Shown here: positions 25,388 through 33,679 of the stretch, in pieces
How the letters are laid out: each line of letters begins with the position of its first letter
Position numbering within the stretch: the first letter of the stretch is position 1
Origin: Woeseiaceae bacterium
GTDB taxonomy: Bacteria; Pseudomonadota; Gammaproteobacteria; Steroidobacterales; Woeseiaceae
Assembly (NCBI GenBank): GCA_021773135.1
Contig: JAJFKP010000023.1
Span: 62,001 to 126,000, forward strand
Reading direction: 5' to 3'
Length of the DNA stretch: 64,000 nucleotides
Position numbers and translations under genes: made by a program
The notes under the pieces: model-generated
Told to the model about the DNA's origin: nothing
Database searches by the model: none
The model's input: only the letters and a program-made list of their open reading frames with translations

Positions 25388-27430
25388 TTGAATGCGATGG
25401 AGCACGACACGAACTCTCGGCCGAGCTATTTCACTGCTGCCAATATCGCGCTGCTCGCTGCGGCTGTCACGTTGATGGTGGCGGCGCTGATCATTGTCGG
25501 CTGGGTATTCGACATCCGTTGGCTACAGTTTTGGCAGGCGGACCAGGTGAGCATGAAGGTGAACACAGCCATCGCCTTCCTGATTTCAGGTGTCCTGCTG
25601 ATGGTTGCCCAATGGCCCATCAAGCCGCTGGCTGTAGCGGTACGCAGCCTACTGTGCGGCCTGCTAATGCTCCTCGCACTGTCGACCCTGGCGCAGTATC
25701 TGTTTGGCGTCCAAACCGGCATAGACGAGTTTTTCTTCGATGCGCCGGACGATGCGTTAATGACATCGTCGCCCGGACGAATGGCGCCCACCACGGCCGT
25801 TAGCTTCTTATTGTTTGCACTGGCAATCCTGATCGACCTGGTTCGAAGCCCCGTCGGACGAGCAAGCAGTCGTGCACTGGCAACGCTCATGCTTCTGATC
25901 GCGCTAACCTCGATCCTGGGCTACGCGTATGGCGCGCCGACTCTTTACCTTGCTCTCGAAGGCGTATCTGCAATGTCGCTCCCGACCGCTATCCTGTTTG
26001 TCGGTTTAGGTCTCGGTGTTATTTGGCTACAGCCGCAGTTCGGGTTTCCCGCGATGTTAACGGAGAAATCAATCGTCGGTACGCATGCTCGTTCCCTGCT
26101 GCCGATGGTCGTTGCGGCACCGTTGCTGGCCGGCATCGGCGTGGTTTCAGGCTACGGGAAGTACTACGAGGGAAATTTCGCAATTGCATTAACCTCTCTC
26201 GGCTCTATACTCGCAGCGGCCATCGTCGCCGCCGTTTCCGTTGTCGTACTGCGGCGAGCAAACAATGCACTCTACATTCGCGACCGCGCACTGGACGCCA
26301 CGACAACAGGTGTCCTGATCACCGATCACCTGCAGGCCGAAGAACCGATCGTCTACGTCAACCCCGCATTCATCGAGTTAACCGGCTACTCTGCGGATGA
26401 GGTCATCGGACAAAACTGTCGTTTTCTGAATCGTAGCGTCGAGAATGATCCTGATGTTTTAAGCCGAATTCGCGACAGCATCAGCAAAAATCAGGGCGGA
26501 GACTTTGAACTCCGAAATACCCGCAAGGACGGCACGACTTTCTGGAATCACCTGAATCTCGCCCCGATCGAAAATTACGACGGAGCGGTCACGCACTTCG
26601 TTGGTATTGCCGAGGATATCACCGAGCGTCGTGACCAGGCGCTGCAATTACAGGAAGCGCTGGAGGACGCGCGCAACGCAAGTGCGATGCGTGATTCATT
26701 CGTGCGGCTGGTGAGCCACGAACTTCGCACGCCCCTGAATGCGGCGTTGACCTGGATCCGCCTCATGGAAATCGACGCTGACGATGCGACCCGGACCAAG
26801 GGCCTTGGAATCGTTGCACAGAGTATCCAGTCCCAGTCGCGGCTGATTGACGATCTGAGCGACGTCAGCCGGGTCGCCAGTCACGGCGTGCGCCTGGAAT
26901 CGGAACTGGCGGATGCGCGGGTGCTGATCGAGGAAACCATCGAAGAAATGCGGCCGTCAATTGAATCGAAGCACACCCTGAGAGTCGAGGCACAGCCCGG
27001 CAGCTATGACGCTATCGTTGATCCTTTGCGGCTGAAGCAGATAGTTCGCAACCTGCTCAGCAACGCAACCAAGTACACCGCCGCCGGCGGGGTTGTGTCG
27101 GTCCGGATGGCCATCCAGCCCAATCAGCTTGAGTTCAGCGTGACTGATTCCGGCGTCGGCTTGACGGAGGAGCAGGCGGCGCAGGTGTTCGAGCCATTCT
27201 GGCGCGCTGATTCCGATGCACCCGGCCTCGGCGTTGGCCTGACTATCGTTGCGGCGCTGGTTGCGGCACATGAGGGCACGATAGATGTATCGAGCGAAGG
27301 GCCTGGCTGCGGGACGACGTTCACGGTTACCGTGCCACTTGACGCCTCGCCTGAATCTCGAGGCGCAGTTTCGGTGCAGCCGGACAGCGCGCCCAGTGAC
27401 GACGATCCTCCGCAGGACTCGGCCTCATGA
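25388..27430 (+). CDS. Membrane LOV/PAS-domain histidine kinase
   Basis: 680 residues. The first ~290 form about eight transmembrane helices. Then comes a PAS domain of LOV type (about 295-415): NPAFIELTGYSADEVIGQNC, with the adduct cysteine at residue 344 in NCRFLN, RKDGTTFWNHLNLAPI, and a final strand FVGIAED where Ala408 replaces the Gln of canonical LOV (FVGVQ). The kinase core has the phospho-acceptor His444 in VSHELRTPLN, an N-box in NLLSNATKYT, and G-boxes in DSGVGLTEEQ and GLGVGLTIV. It likely senses blue light or redox through flavin and phosphorylates the divergent receiver protein. The start gives a plausible N-terminus, but the RBS is weak. Confidence 0.88.
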   Translation: MNAMEHDTNSRPSYFTAANIALLAAAVTLMVAALIIVGWVFDIRWLQFWQADQVSMKVNTAIAFLISGVLLMVAQWPIKPLAVAVRSLLCGLLMLLALSTLAQYLFGVQTGIDEFFFDAPDDALMTSSPGRMAPTTAVSFLLFALAILIDLVRSPVGRASSRALATLMLLIALTSILGYAYGAPTLYLALEGVSAMSLPTAILFVGLGLGVIWLQPQFGFPAMLTEKSIVGTHARSLLPMVVAAPLLAGIGVVSGYGKYYEGNFAIALTSLGSILAAAIVAAVSVVVLRRANNALYIRDRALDATTTGVLITDHLQAEEPIVYVNPAFIELTGYSADEVIGQNCRFLNRSVENDPDVLSRIRDSISKNQGGDFELRNTRKDGTTFWNHLNLAPIENYDGAVTHFVGIAEDITERRDQALQLQEALEDARNASAMRDSFVRLVSHELRTPLNAALTWIRLMEIDADDATRTKGLGIVAQSIQSQSRLIDDLSDVSRVASHGVRLESELADARVLIEETIEEMRPSIESKHTLRVEAQPGSYDAIVDPLRLKQIVRNLLSNATKYTAAGGVVSVRMAIQPNQLEFSVTDSGVGLTEEQAAQVFEPFWRADSDAPGLGVGLTIVAALVAAHEGTIDVSSEGPGCGTTFTVTVPLDASPESRGAVSVQPDSAPSDDDPPQDSAS

Positions 27431-27555
27431 CCAATCCGGAATCCGAGGGGTCGGATTTGTGCCAGGTTTACAATAGCGTGTAAGAGTTACGCAGCTGCCG
27501 GTCGATTCTGCCCGCAAAGATCGCGACGAGCGGCGCACAGCAACAGATTCAAAGT

Positions 27556-27571
27556 TGGCACGGAGTTTGCT
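27556..27571 (+). promoter_or_regulatory. Consensus sigma-54 (-24/-12) promoter
   Basis: TGGCACG-GAGT-TTGCT is a complete match to the RpoN consensus TGGCACG-N4-TTGCA/T, with GG and GC ten bases apart. Transcription would start near 27582, about 62 bases before the ATG of the small lipoprotein at 27645. The leader length is close to that of the other sigma-54 promoter at 24558-24573. Confidence 0.8.
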
Positions 27572-27644
27572 TTCGTAGTGGTAAGGAACAGAGACAAGTG
27601 TGTCTGGCCGACCAAGGCAACTTACTTAACTACGGGAGAAAATC

Positions 27645-27833
27645 ATGCGAACGACTTCTACGATCTTAATGTTAATCCTCAGTGCTTTCTTTGCAACCGG
27701 TTGTGATACCGACGGCCCGTTGGAGAATGCGGCGGAATCAATCAACGAAGCAGCTGATGAAGTGGGCGATTCTGTTGAGAACGCTCGCAACGAAATCGAA
27801 GATGCGGCCGAAGAGCTGGACAACCCGAGATAA
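27645..27833 (+). CDS. Small acidic lipoprotein
   Basis: 62 residues. A lipoprotein signal (MRTTSTILMLILSAFFATGC) ends at Cys20. The mature part is acidic and helical (ENAAESINEAADEVGDSVEN), which suggests a coiled coil lying on the membrane. GGGAG precedes the ATG. It resembles the entericidin/small stress-lipoprotein class in size, but I cannot name a family. A consensus sigma-54 promoter precedes it and a strong intrinsic terminator follows, so it is a single-gene transcription unit. Confidence 0.85.
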   Translation: MRTTSTILMLILSAFFATGCDTDGPLENAAESINEAADEVGDSVENARNEIEDAAEELDNPR

Positions 27834-27857
27834 CTAATTCGGGCGACCATCGCGACG

Positions 27858-27889
27858 AGTGCCGAGGCGTCACTGCCTCGGCACTTTTC
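27858..27889 (+). terminator. Rho-independent terminator of the small lipoprotein gene
   Basis: AGTGCCGAGGC and GCCTCGGCACT form an 11-base perfect stem with a 6-base loop (GTCACT), followed by TTTCT. It lies 25 bases after the stop of the small lipoprotein gene. Confidence 0.85.
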
Positions 27890-27942
27890 TGGATTGGCGG
27901 CCCAATACCAGGCGTTATGTTTATCACTGAAGTCTAAAACCG

Positions 27943-28401
27943 CTAGTCTTCCTTGTCCGCATTGCCGTCATCCAAAAGCGGTTTCACAGCCGGGAGGAGT
28001 TGCAGCGTCGCAAAGGTAATGACACTCAATAACAGCGCAATTTCGAGTCGCCTGAAGGCGACGGCGACCCCGACTGCCCCCATGGTCCACAAACTGGCGG
28101 CCGTGGCAGTCCCGGTTACGACCTGTTTACCTTTCAGAATCGCACCGCCACCGATAAAGCCAATGCCGGTGATAATTCCCTGCAGCACCCGCCCCTCGGC
28201 TCCCGTGGTGTCCAGCACATTGATGCCTACCAGCATGAACGCGCACGATGCCAGCGCGACCAGAGGGTACGTGCGCAGGCCGGCAGAACGGGTGTTTCGC
28301 TCTCGATTCCATCCTGCTGGAATTGCAAGACCATAGGCGATGCTCATGAGCACCAGATTCGACCAAACGACTTGCCAATCTATATCAATTTCCACGCCCA
28401 T
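27943..28401 (-). CDS. MgtC/SapB family membrane protein
   Basis: 152 residues with four to five transmembrane helices. Family signatures are AIPAGWNRERNTRSAGLRTYPLVALASCAFML and GIITGIGFIGGGAILK, then ATAASLWTMGAVGVAVAFRRLEIALLLS. MgtC proteins are linked to survival in low magnesium and to F-ATPase inhibition in pathogens, whereas environmental members are uncharacterised. This is the short form without the C-terminal ACT-like domain of MgtC, closer to SapB. An inverted repeat at 28449-28480 lies in the probable 5' leader. Confidence 0.9.
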   Translation of the reverse strand: MGVEIDIDWQVVWSNLVLMSIAYGLAIPAGWNRERNTRSAGLRTYPLVALASCAFMLVGINVLDTTGAEGRVLQGIITGIGFIGGGAILKGKQVVTGTATAASLWTMGAVGVAVAFRRLEIALLLSVITFATLQLLPAVKPLLDDGNADKED

Positions 28402-28448
28402 CCCGTATGCCCCCTACATGTTGCCCGGTTTTGCGACACCGACCCTTT

Positions 28449-28480
28449 CCCTGACAGGAACAGGTCGTCGCCGGTCAGGG
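28449..28480 (-). promoter_or_regulatory. Inverted repeat in the MgtC-like gene leader
   Basis: CCCTGAC (28449-28455) and GTCAGGG (28474-28480) are perfect 7-base arms with an 18-base loop, 48 bases upstream of the MgtC-like start. It could be a leader hairpin or an operator. MgtC genes elsewhere have regulatory leaders, but nothing here identifies a mechanism. Confidence 0.25.
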
Positions 28481-28625
28481 TACATCAAATCAGGGGCCTG
28501 CGATCAAGCACCATCTGCCGAAAACAGGATGACCCGTTGTAACGCTCATCGCGGCGAAAGCAGGGCAGGAAATAAAAACCAGCAACACAGCGGCATAGTG
28601 TCTGAGCGCAACCAGGAATGAAGCA

Positions 28626-28829
28626 ATGAAACCAATGCCCATGGTGTTAAGCCTTCTGGTCATTTGCACGACGCAGAGTGCCTGCCACTCGACGCGCCAG
28701 GTTCAGGAGAGCCTGCTTTTAATTGAGCAGTCAAAAGAATTGCCAGCAGATATTTCCGTCGACGCGAACACTGATGACCAAGAAGAAGGCCAAGAAGTGA
28801 GCGAGAAGAACAATACCATCCAGGAATAG
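28626..28829 (+). CDS. Small putative lipoprotein
   Basis: 67 residues. A hydrophobic leader (MKPMPMVLSLLVICTTQSAC) ends in a possible lipobox Cys20. The mature part is acidic and glutamine-rich (SVDANTDDQEEGQEVSEKNN) with no recognisable domain. The lipobox TQSAC is less canonical than that of the lipoprotein at 27645. Start ATG at 28626 follows AATGAAGCA with a weak ribosome binding site. The gene is plausible but hypothetical. Confidence 0.55.
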   Translation: MKPMPMVLSLLVICTTQSACHSTRQVQESLLLIEQSKELPADISVDANTDDQEEGQEVSEKNNTIQE

Positions 28830-29023
28830 AGACTGGTGTGATCTTGGAGAATCTACATTGGCGTTAAAAAAGACAAGTGGTACCGCGTGAGCCGACGCCC
28901 TGCAGTCACTGCAAAGCAGGCGCCCGGGCAGATGCAAATGCAGCAAATATTTCAGCGTGTAAAATGTCGTTATAGCTTAGCGGTGCGAGGTTGACTCGAA
29001 CCACACACTTATCGGAGATAGAG

Positions 29024-29338
29024 TTGATAGTTACATTTCGGACCAAACCTCACGGAGACATCACTTACCTCGGCGATGTCGCGCTCGAGTTACTGCGCAT
29101 TATGGGTCGCAGCGACACTATTCCGAGTGCTATGTATGCGGAAGACATTCCCGAGGCTCTCGCCAAGCTCAGGAGCGCCGTTGAGGCAGATGAATCGGCG
29201 TGCGGAGTGGAAGAAGCGATCGATGCACGGGATGAGGATTCTGAAGCAGCGATTTCTCTGCAACATCGCGTGTTGCCACTGATCCAGTTGCTCGAAGCCG
29301 CACAAGAAGCGAATTCACCTGTCAGCTGGGATAGCTAA
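29024..29338 (+). CDS. DUF1840 domain-containing protein
   Basis: 104 residues starting with LIVTFRTKPHGDITYLGDVALELLRIMG, which is the DUF1840 pattern, followed by the conserved PSAMYAEDIPEALAKLRSAV. It is a small cytosolic protein of unknown function. The TTG at 29024 is the likely start: GGAG lies seven bases upstream, and homologues begin with M-LVTF. The frame stays open to a TTG at 28991, which lacks both features. Confidence 0.85.
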   Translation: MIVTFRTKPHGDITYLGDVALELLRIMGRSDTIPSAMYAEDIPEALAKLRSAVEADESACGVEEAIDARDEDSEAAISLQHRVLPLIQLLEAAQEANSPVSWDS

Positions 29339-29932
29339 GATTTTTCAATACGAGTAACTATTAGCAGCTTCGAGAAGAATTTATTCCGCTGCGCGCAATG
29401 TAAGGGCTTGGCACGTCATGTATTTCACATGACGTCGTATCGGCAAGCCTGTTCACACAACTTCCGCGCGCGAACCGTTCTGAGGTCCCGGCGTTTTTAT
29501 TTAATTGACGGGACCGGACCAGGTACGCGCCCTGTCGCACCGTGCACAGCCACGAACAAGAGTGCGTTGCGACGAAAAACTGTGAACACCCGTCTGCCTG
29601 TCGGTTGCGTTCGCAGGGAACCCGGCAACCTATGCGGCGTGGGCGAACGCTATCGATGCGATTTTGGCTGATTCGGGTTATGTGAAGTACCAGTTCGGCG
29701 AGGGCAAATCCACGGTCGCTTCGGGGTGGCACTTTCCACGTTCAGTAAAGCTATATTTTTTATTAATTTGCGGCCAGGACCTACAGTGACCTCTAAATTT
29801 GTGTGCTAGACAAATTCGCCATCATTGCGCCCGCATTCGACCGCTGCAATAAATTGTGTTGAACTGCTTTCGAAACAATCTGTCACTATAAATACGGCGA
29901 CATTTTAGCCGGACTGGATAAGAGAAATAATA
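29339..29932. other. Gene-free stretch, possibly holding a gene remnant
   Basis: About 590 bases without a supportable gene. A forward frame near 29590-29750 reads sensibly for about 50 codons (AGNPATYAAWANAIDAILAD and on to TVASGWHF) but has no start and is preceded by stops, so it may be a remnant of an unknown gene. A reverse frame (29361-29732) has implausible composition. The last 150 bases turn AT-rich before the protease gene. Confidence 0.4.
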
Positions 29933-31249
29933 ATGACCAGTCTTTACCCGAAAATCGTAACAATCGCTGTTTTTGCTGCGGCAAATTTTGCCCACGCGCA
30001 AAGCAGTGTTCCACCACTCTCTACAGAAGCGCTGTTTGAACGCGTCAATGGTTCCGTTTGTACGATCGCATCAACAGATCAAAGCAACGGATTATTGCGT
30101 CGTGGCAGTGGATTCATTCTTAAAGATAGCGGACTACTCGCAACCAATGCGCATGTTCTGGCGGGCTTTGAACAGGCTACAGTCACTTGCGGAGACCAGA
30201 CTGCTGAAATACGGCGCATCGTAAGGTATGACGGCAAAACAGATCTCGTGCTCGCGGAGACCGGGCCAATAGATGTTGCCGGACTTGAGCTGACAACAAC
30301 GCAAACCATCCGGCCAGGCACGCAGGTGTATGCATTCGGCAGCCCGTACGGTCTGACCGGCACGATTACACCGGGCCTTACCAGCGGCTATCGCGAACTC
30401 GAGGGTAAAACCTACATCCAGATTTCGACAGCCATAAGCCCGGGCAGCAGCGGTGGCCCTATCACCGACGGGAATGGTGCTGTTATCGGCGTGTCGGTAG
30501 CTGCACTGGAGGTTGCCCAGAATATCAACTTCGCAATACCGGCTTCTGCCGTTGCAACCTTGCCGGACGTTGATATGCCACTCGCAGAACTCGGTGCCAG
30601 GGAAAAACGGCCCCAGTTCCGATCGACCCGAACGGCGGCGCCACCGGCACCGCAGGATAGTCCCGTAGCACAGCGGCCGCCACCCGAAACCGATCCACAG
30701 CCCCAGCTCACCGCCAGTCGCGCGGAATTCAGAGGCTATGCTTTTGGCTCGCAGTGCGGCGAGATCGCAATCAAGGAATACGAGCGTTCATTGCACTGGA
30801 GCAGCACCAAAGGGTTGACGGAGTTCCCGCCGGTCTACGGTGGTGAGCTCGAAATCGACGTTGAATTACTCGGCGCACCGGCAACAGTTTTTTTCCGCTG
30901 CGATGAGCGCTACGGTCTGGTCGGCGGGCGCTACGAAATCATGAAGCACCAGGAAGCAGTTGCGAAAATCGAAAGCGAGATCAGCAGAAAATACGGTGCG
31001 GGCACCGTTGAGCCGATCTCGGAGTATGAGGCCCGCGACATGGGTTGCCGTTTCAATTTCTCACTGCCCGGCAGTCGTTTTTACAATCCGTCGCAGCGCA
31101 CGTTGTGGAACGGTGACGACGGAGTGCGCGTTGAGCTGCTGGTCTGTGGCGGCACATCCCATAAAACGTTTGTCTTTATGGACGATACCGCGCTCCTGGA
31201 AATTGCTAATCAGCAAGAGCAGCAGGCGTCACTCAATGGCATTTTCTGA
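29933..31249 (+). CDS. Secreted trypsin-like (HtrA/S1C-type) serine protease with novel C-terminal domain
   Basis: 438 residues with a signal peptide cleaved after AHA. The protease domain (about 30-215) has the triad His in TNAHVL, Asp in DLVLAE and Ser in SPGSSGGPI, all intact. A proline-rich linker (APPAPQDSPVAQ) leads to a C-terminal domain of about 180 residues that is not PDZ. It starts RGYAFGSQCGEIAIKEYERS and has several paired cysteines (CDERYG, MGCRFNF, LVCGG). I do not recognise this domain. It probably acts in the periplasm in quality control or in processing of a specific substrate. The DUF2845 gene follows 20 bases downstream. Confidence 0.88.
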   Translation: MTSLYPKIVTIAVFAAANFAHAQSSVPPLSTEALFERVNGSVCTIASTDQSNGLLRRGSGFILKDSGLLATNAHVLAGFEQATVTCGDQTAEIRRIVRYDGKTDLVLAETGPIDVAGLELTTTQTIRPGTQVYAFGSPYGLTGTITPGLTSGYRELEGKTYIQISTAISPGSSGGPITDGNGAVIGVSVAALEVAQNINFAIPASAVATLPDVDMPLAELGAREKRPQFRSTRTAAPPAPQDSPVAQRPPPETDPQPQLTASRAEFRGYAFGSQCGEIAIKEYERSLHWSSTKGLTEFPPVYGGELEIDVELLGAPATVFFRCDERYGLVGGRYEIMKHQEAVAKIESEISRKYGAGTVEPISEYEARDMGCRFNFSLPGSRFYNPSQRTLWNGDDGVRVELLVCGGTSHKTFVFMDDTALLEIANQQEQQASLNGIF

Positions 31250-31269
31250 GTTTTGATACGGGAAGCGAC

Positions 31270-31611
31270 GTGATATTCAGGATAACTGCACTTGCACTGA
31301 TGCTCGTTTACAGCGCGACGGCCGAGTCGTACGGCTCATTGCGGTGCAAGGGCAAAATTATCGACGAGGGCATGAGCATGCACAAGGTGCTTTCCCTTTG
31401 TGGAGAACCGAACAGCCGGCGCATCGAACAGGCGCCCGTAAGACACAGAAATGCCATCGGCTATTCAAGTTTTTCGGGAGTCAGTCACACCGAGCTCTGG
31501 GAGTATGATCGGGGCTGGGGAAAGTTTCCCATCGTGCTGAGATTCGTAGATGAAACGATTAAGCGCGTCGAGTATCGCGAGCGTCGCGCAGATGCCGGCG
31601 AGGACGACTAG
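31270..31611 (+). CDS. DUF2845 domain-containing secreted protein
   Basis: 113 residues. A signal peptide (MIFRITALALMLVYSATAES) leads to a DUF2845 domain with LRCKGKIIDEGMSMHKVLSLCGEPNSRR and the conserved ELWEYDRG segment. Two cysteines at RCKG and LCGEP could form a disulfide. It starts 20 bases after the serine protease gene and is presumably co-expressed with it, so a role as partner or substrate is possible. Function of the family is unknown. Confidence 0.85.
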   Translation: MIFRITALALMLVYSATAESYGSLRCKGKIIDEGMSMHKVLSLCGEPNSRRIEQAPVRHRNAIGYSSFSGVSHTELWEYDRGWGKFPIVLRFVDETIKRVEYRERRADAGEDD

Positions 31612-31670
31612 CATAGCCCCCGGAAGTTGTTGGTCCCATCAACCGCATTAGCCTGCCGTATCACGAGTGC

Positions 31671-32192
31671 TCAGGCCTGTTGCATGTCGCTGGTGCGGGC
31701 CTGTTCATGAATATCTTGCAACGACTGCTGCAAAGATTCTGCCGCGAGATCCTCCGGAAGTTCGAGTAACGCTTCGATCCGACGTCGCATTCTTGAATAG
31801 GCAAGATCGAATGCTGCGTCGCGCGCCTCTTCGCTATCAAAATGCGCCGGGTCAGGAATGCCCCAGTGGGCCGTCACGGGACTGCCACTCCAGACAGGAC
31901 ATGATTCACCGGCCGCGTTGTCGCAAACGGTAATGACCAGGTCGAACTCGGGTGCATCTGGACCGCTGAACTGATCCCAGGACTTTGACGCCAGCCCCTC
32001 GACACTATGGCCTTCTGCAGCAAGCATTTTTAGTGCTCCAGGGTTAACCCGACCAGCCGGCTGGCTGCCTGCGCTGTACGCGGCATATGCGCCTCCAGAA
32101 AGCTCGTTCAGAATGACCTCACCGAGAATACTGCGGGCGGAATTACCTGTGCATAAGAAGAGGACATTTTTCACGGAAACGATCCATAACAT
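31671..32192 (-). CDS. Arsenate reductase-like low-molecular-weight phosphatase-fold protein
   Basis: 173 residues of the LMW protein-tyrosine-phosphatase/thioredoxin-coupled ArsC fold. The P-loop CTGNSARS is close to the N-terminus and the general-acid segment is in VITVCDNAAGESCPVW, where additional cysteines typical of ArsC are present. It would reduce arsenate to arsenite. A possible GTG start at 32174 would remove six residues. No ArsR, ArsB or ACR3 gene is adjacent, so arsenic specificity rests on the family only. Confidence 0.82.
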   Translation of the reverse strand: MLWIVSVKNVLFLCTGNSARSILGEVILNELSGGAYAAYSAGSQPAGRVNPGALKMLAAEGHSVEGLASKSWDQFSGPDAPEFDLVITVCDNAAGESCPVWSGSPVTAHWGIPDPAHFDSEEARDAAFDLAYSRMRRRIEALLELPEDLAAESLQQSLQDIHEQARTSDMQQA

Positions 32193-32227
32193 CGATTGTT
32201 GCAGTTACACATTACGTCTGAATTTCT

Positions 32228-32914
32228 CTACTGGTTGAGGAAGTGCTTCTCCAGGAATTCAGACCTGAAATTCTGCGGTGGCGTCATGCGATCCGGTCGT
32301 CCCTCCGGCGTAAAGTCCATCAGGTTCCAGTACGGCCAGACTGTGTCGACGTGATTTCCCTGTAGCTCGGTTCCCCAGAAATGGCAGATCTCGTCATCGT
32401 GCTTTTTGAATACATGCAAGACCGGAAACTGCATGTCGTCATTCTCACCCTGGCATTTATAGTCTGCCTGGTAGGTCGTTCCGAAGCCTGATACCAGCGG
32501 AATCTGCGTCCACCCCCGAGCCTGTGCCCATGTGTTTATTTGCTCTGCCGAAGCTTTTGCGATGCCGCAAAAGGCGGCATCCTGAGTTACCTGGTAAGCA
32601 GTTCGGTCAAACCCATCCATTAATGACGTACAGGACAAACACGGATTGTCCCAGCCGGGACCATACATAAAGTTATAAAGCAGCAGCGACTTCTTGTCGC
32701 CAAAAAGCTCGGATAGCCTGACCGATTTTCCTAGCTTGCCGTCATTCGCCCATTGAAAGCTATAGTCTTCTTTCAAACGGCCACCCGTGGGCAGCCGGCG
32801 ACGTTTTTCGGCGACCGCTTTGACTTTTTCAACCAGCGCCTTTTCCTCTTCAAGCAGTTCATCGCGCGCTTTGCGGTAGTCAGGCGACTCGTTCGGATAT
32901 CGTAGCTCACTCAT
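32228..32914 (-). CDS. DUF899 thioredoxin-like protein
   Basis: 228 residues of the DUF899 family, which has a thioredoxin-like fold. Key segments are YSFQWANDGKLGKSVRLSELF, FMYGPGWDNPCLSCTSLMDG with a CxxC pair, and a C-terminal HFWGTELQ and VWPYWNLMDFTPEGRP. Function is unknown, though a redox role is inferred from the fold and the CLSC motif. It reads leftward just upstream of the arsenate reductase-like gene, 35 bases away, so the two may form an operon. Confidence 0.88.
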   Translation of the reverse strand: MSELRYPNESPDYRKARDELLEEEKALVEKVKAVAEKRRRLPTGGRLKEDYSFQWANDGKLGKSVRLSELFGDKKSLLLYNFMYGPGWDNPCLSCTSLMDGFDRTAYQVTQDAAFCGIAKASAEQINTWAQARGWTQIPLVSGFGTTYQADYKCQGENDDMQFPVLHVFKKHDDEICHFWGTELQGNHVDTVWPYWNLMDFTPEGRPDRMTPPQNFRSEFLEKHFLNQ

Positions 32915-33105
32915 AGCGGTGGAGCCTCTTGTGGTGTGATGTAGTAGTACGAATTATAGTCGACGTGGGGCGCTAGTTTTCAACGTGGCAACCCAGGGGG
33001 CATTCAGCCTGCAGCCACGATGGCCCGGACTCAGGGCAGACCCCATCGGCTATCCACGAAATCGGCGTTTAAGTAGACTGTCTCCGGAAACAGGAGAACT
33101 CGCGC

Positions 33106-33600
33106 ATGCCGGTAATATCCCCACTGGGCTGGTTTCATACCGCATTAGGCATAGTTGCCCTTTTCAGTGGCGGCGTCGCGCTTTTCAAATACAAAGAGAT
33201 AACACTCCAAACGCGGCCAAGCCAGGTTTACCTGGCAGCCACGCTGGTAACCGCCAGCACTGCCCTGGCTATTTTTCAACAAGGCGCATTTGGTCCCGGC
33301 CATATCCTGGCCGTGGCGACGCTTGCAGCCCTAGCGGTCGGGACAGTTGCCGCGACGACCAAACTGTTCGGGAACTTGTCCCGACATGTGCGCGCGATCG
33401 GCTTCACGGCAACACTGCTTTTTCACTGTATTCCCGCGGTGACCGACGGCTTGTTGCGCCTCCCTGTTGGCGACCCTGTTATCACGACCATCGAAGACCC
33501 ACTGCTTGGAATCTGCTACGCAATCCTGCTGTTGCTGTTCATCGTCGGCATGAGCCTGCAGCTTCGCTGGATCGGCGGGCAGCGCCACCAGTATCGGTAG
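33106..33600 (+). CDS. DUF2306-like four-helix membrane protein
   Basis: 164 residues with four predicted transmembrane segments (LGWFHTALGIVALFSGGVALF, YLAATLVTASTALAIF, HILAVATLAALAVGTVAAT and ILLLLFIVGMSLQL). It resembles DUF2306/YmaF-type membrane proteins, and function is unknown. A strong AGGAGA site precedes the ATG. An overlapping frame from 32985 is not real. Confidence 0.7.
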   Translation: MPVISPLGWFHTALGIVALFSGGVALFKYKEITLQTRPSQVYLAATLVTASTALAIFQQGAFGPGHILAVATLAALAVGTVAATTKLFGNLSRHVRAIGFTATLLFHCIPAVTDGLLRLPVGDPVITTIEDPLLGICYAILLLLFIVGMSLQLRWIGGQRHQYR

Positions 33601-33679
33601 CGAGCAGGCCTCGGCAGGAGCCAGAGAACGCTTGATGTCAGATATACTTCTCTCCCTGCTTGCTCTCCCAACGGCGTAA

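Noticed and set aside
29361-29732. 123-residue minus-strand frame in the intergenic stretch
   Set aside because: Arg/Ser/Cys-rich random composition, no ribosome binding site and no domain.
32985-33635. 216-residue forward frame overlapping the DUF2306-like gene
   Set aside because: Arg/Pro-rich shadow composition. The overlapping four-helix protein has the real start and ribosome binding site.
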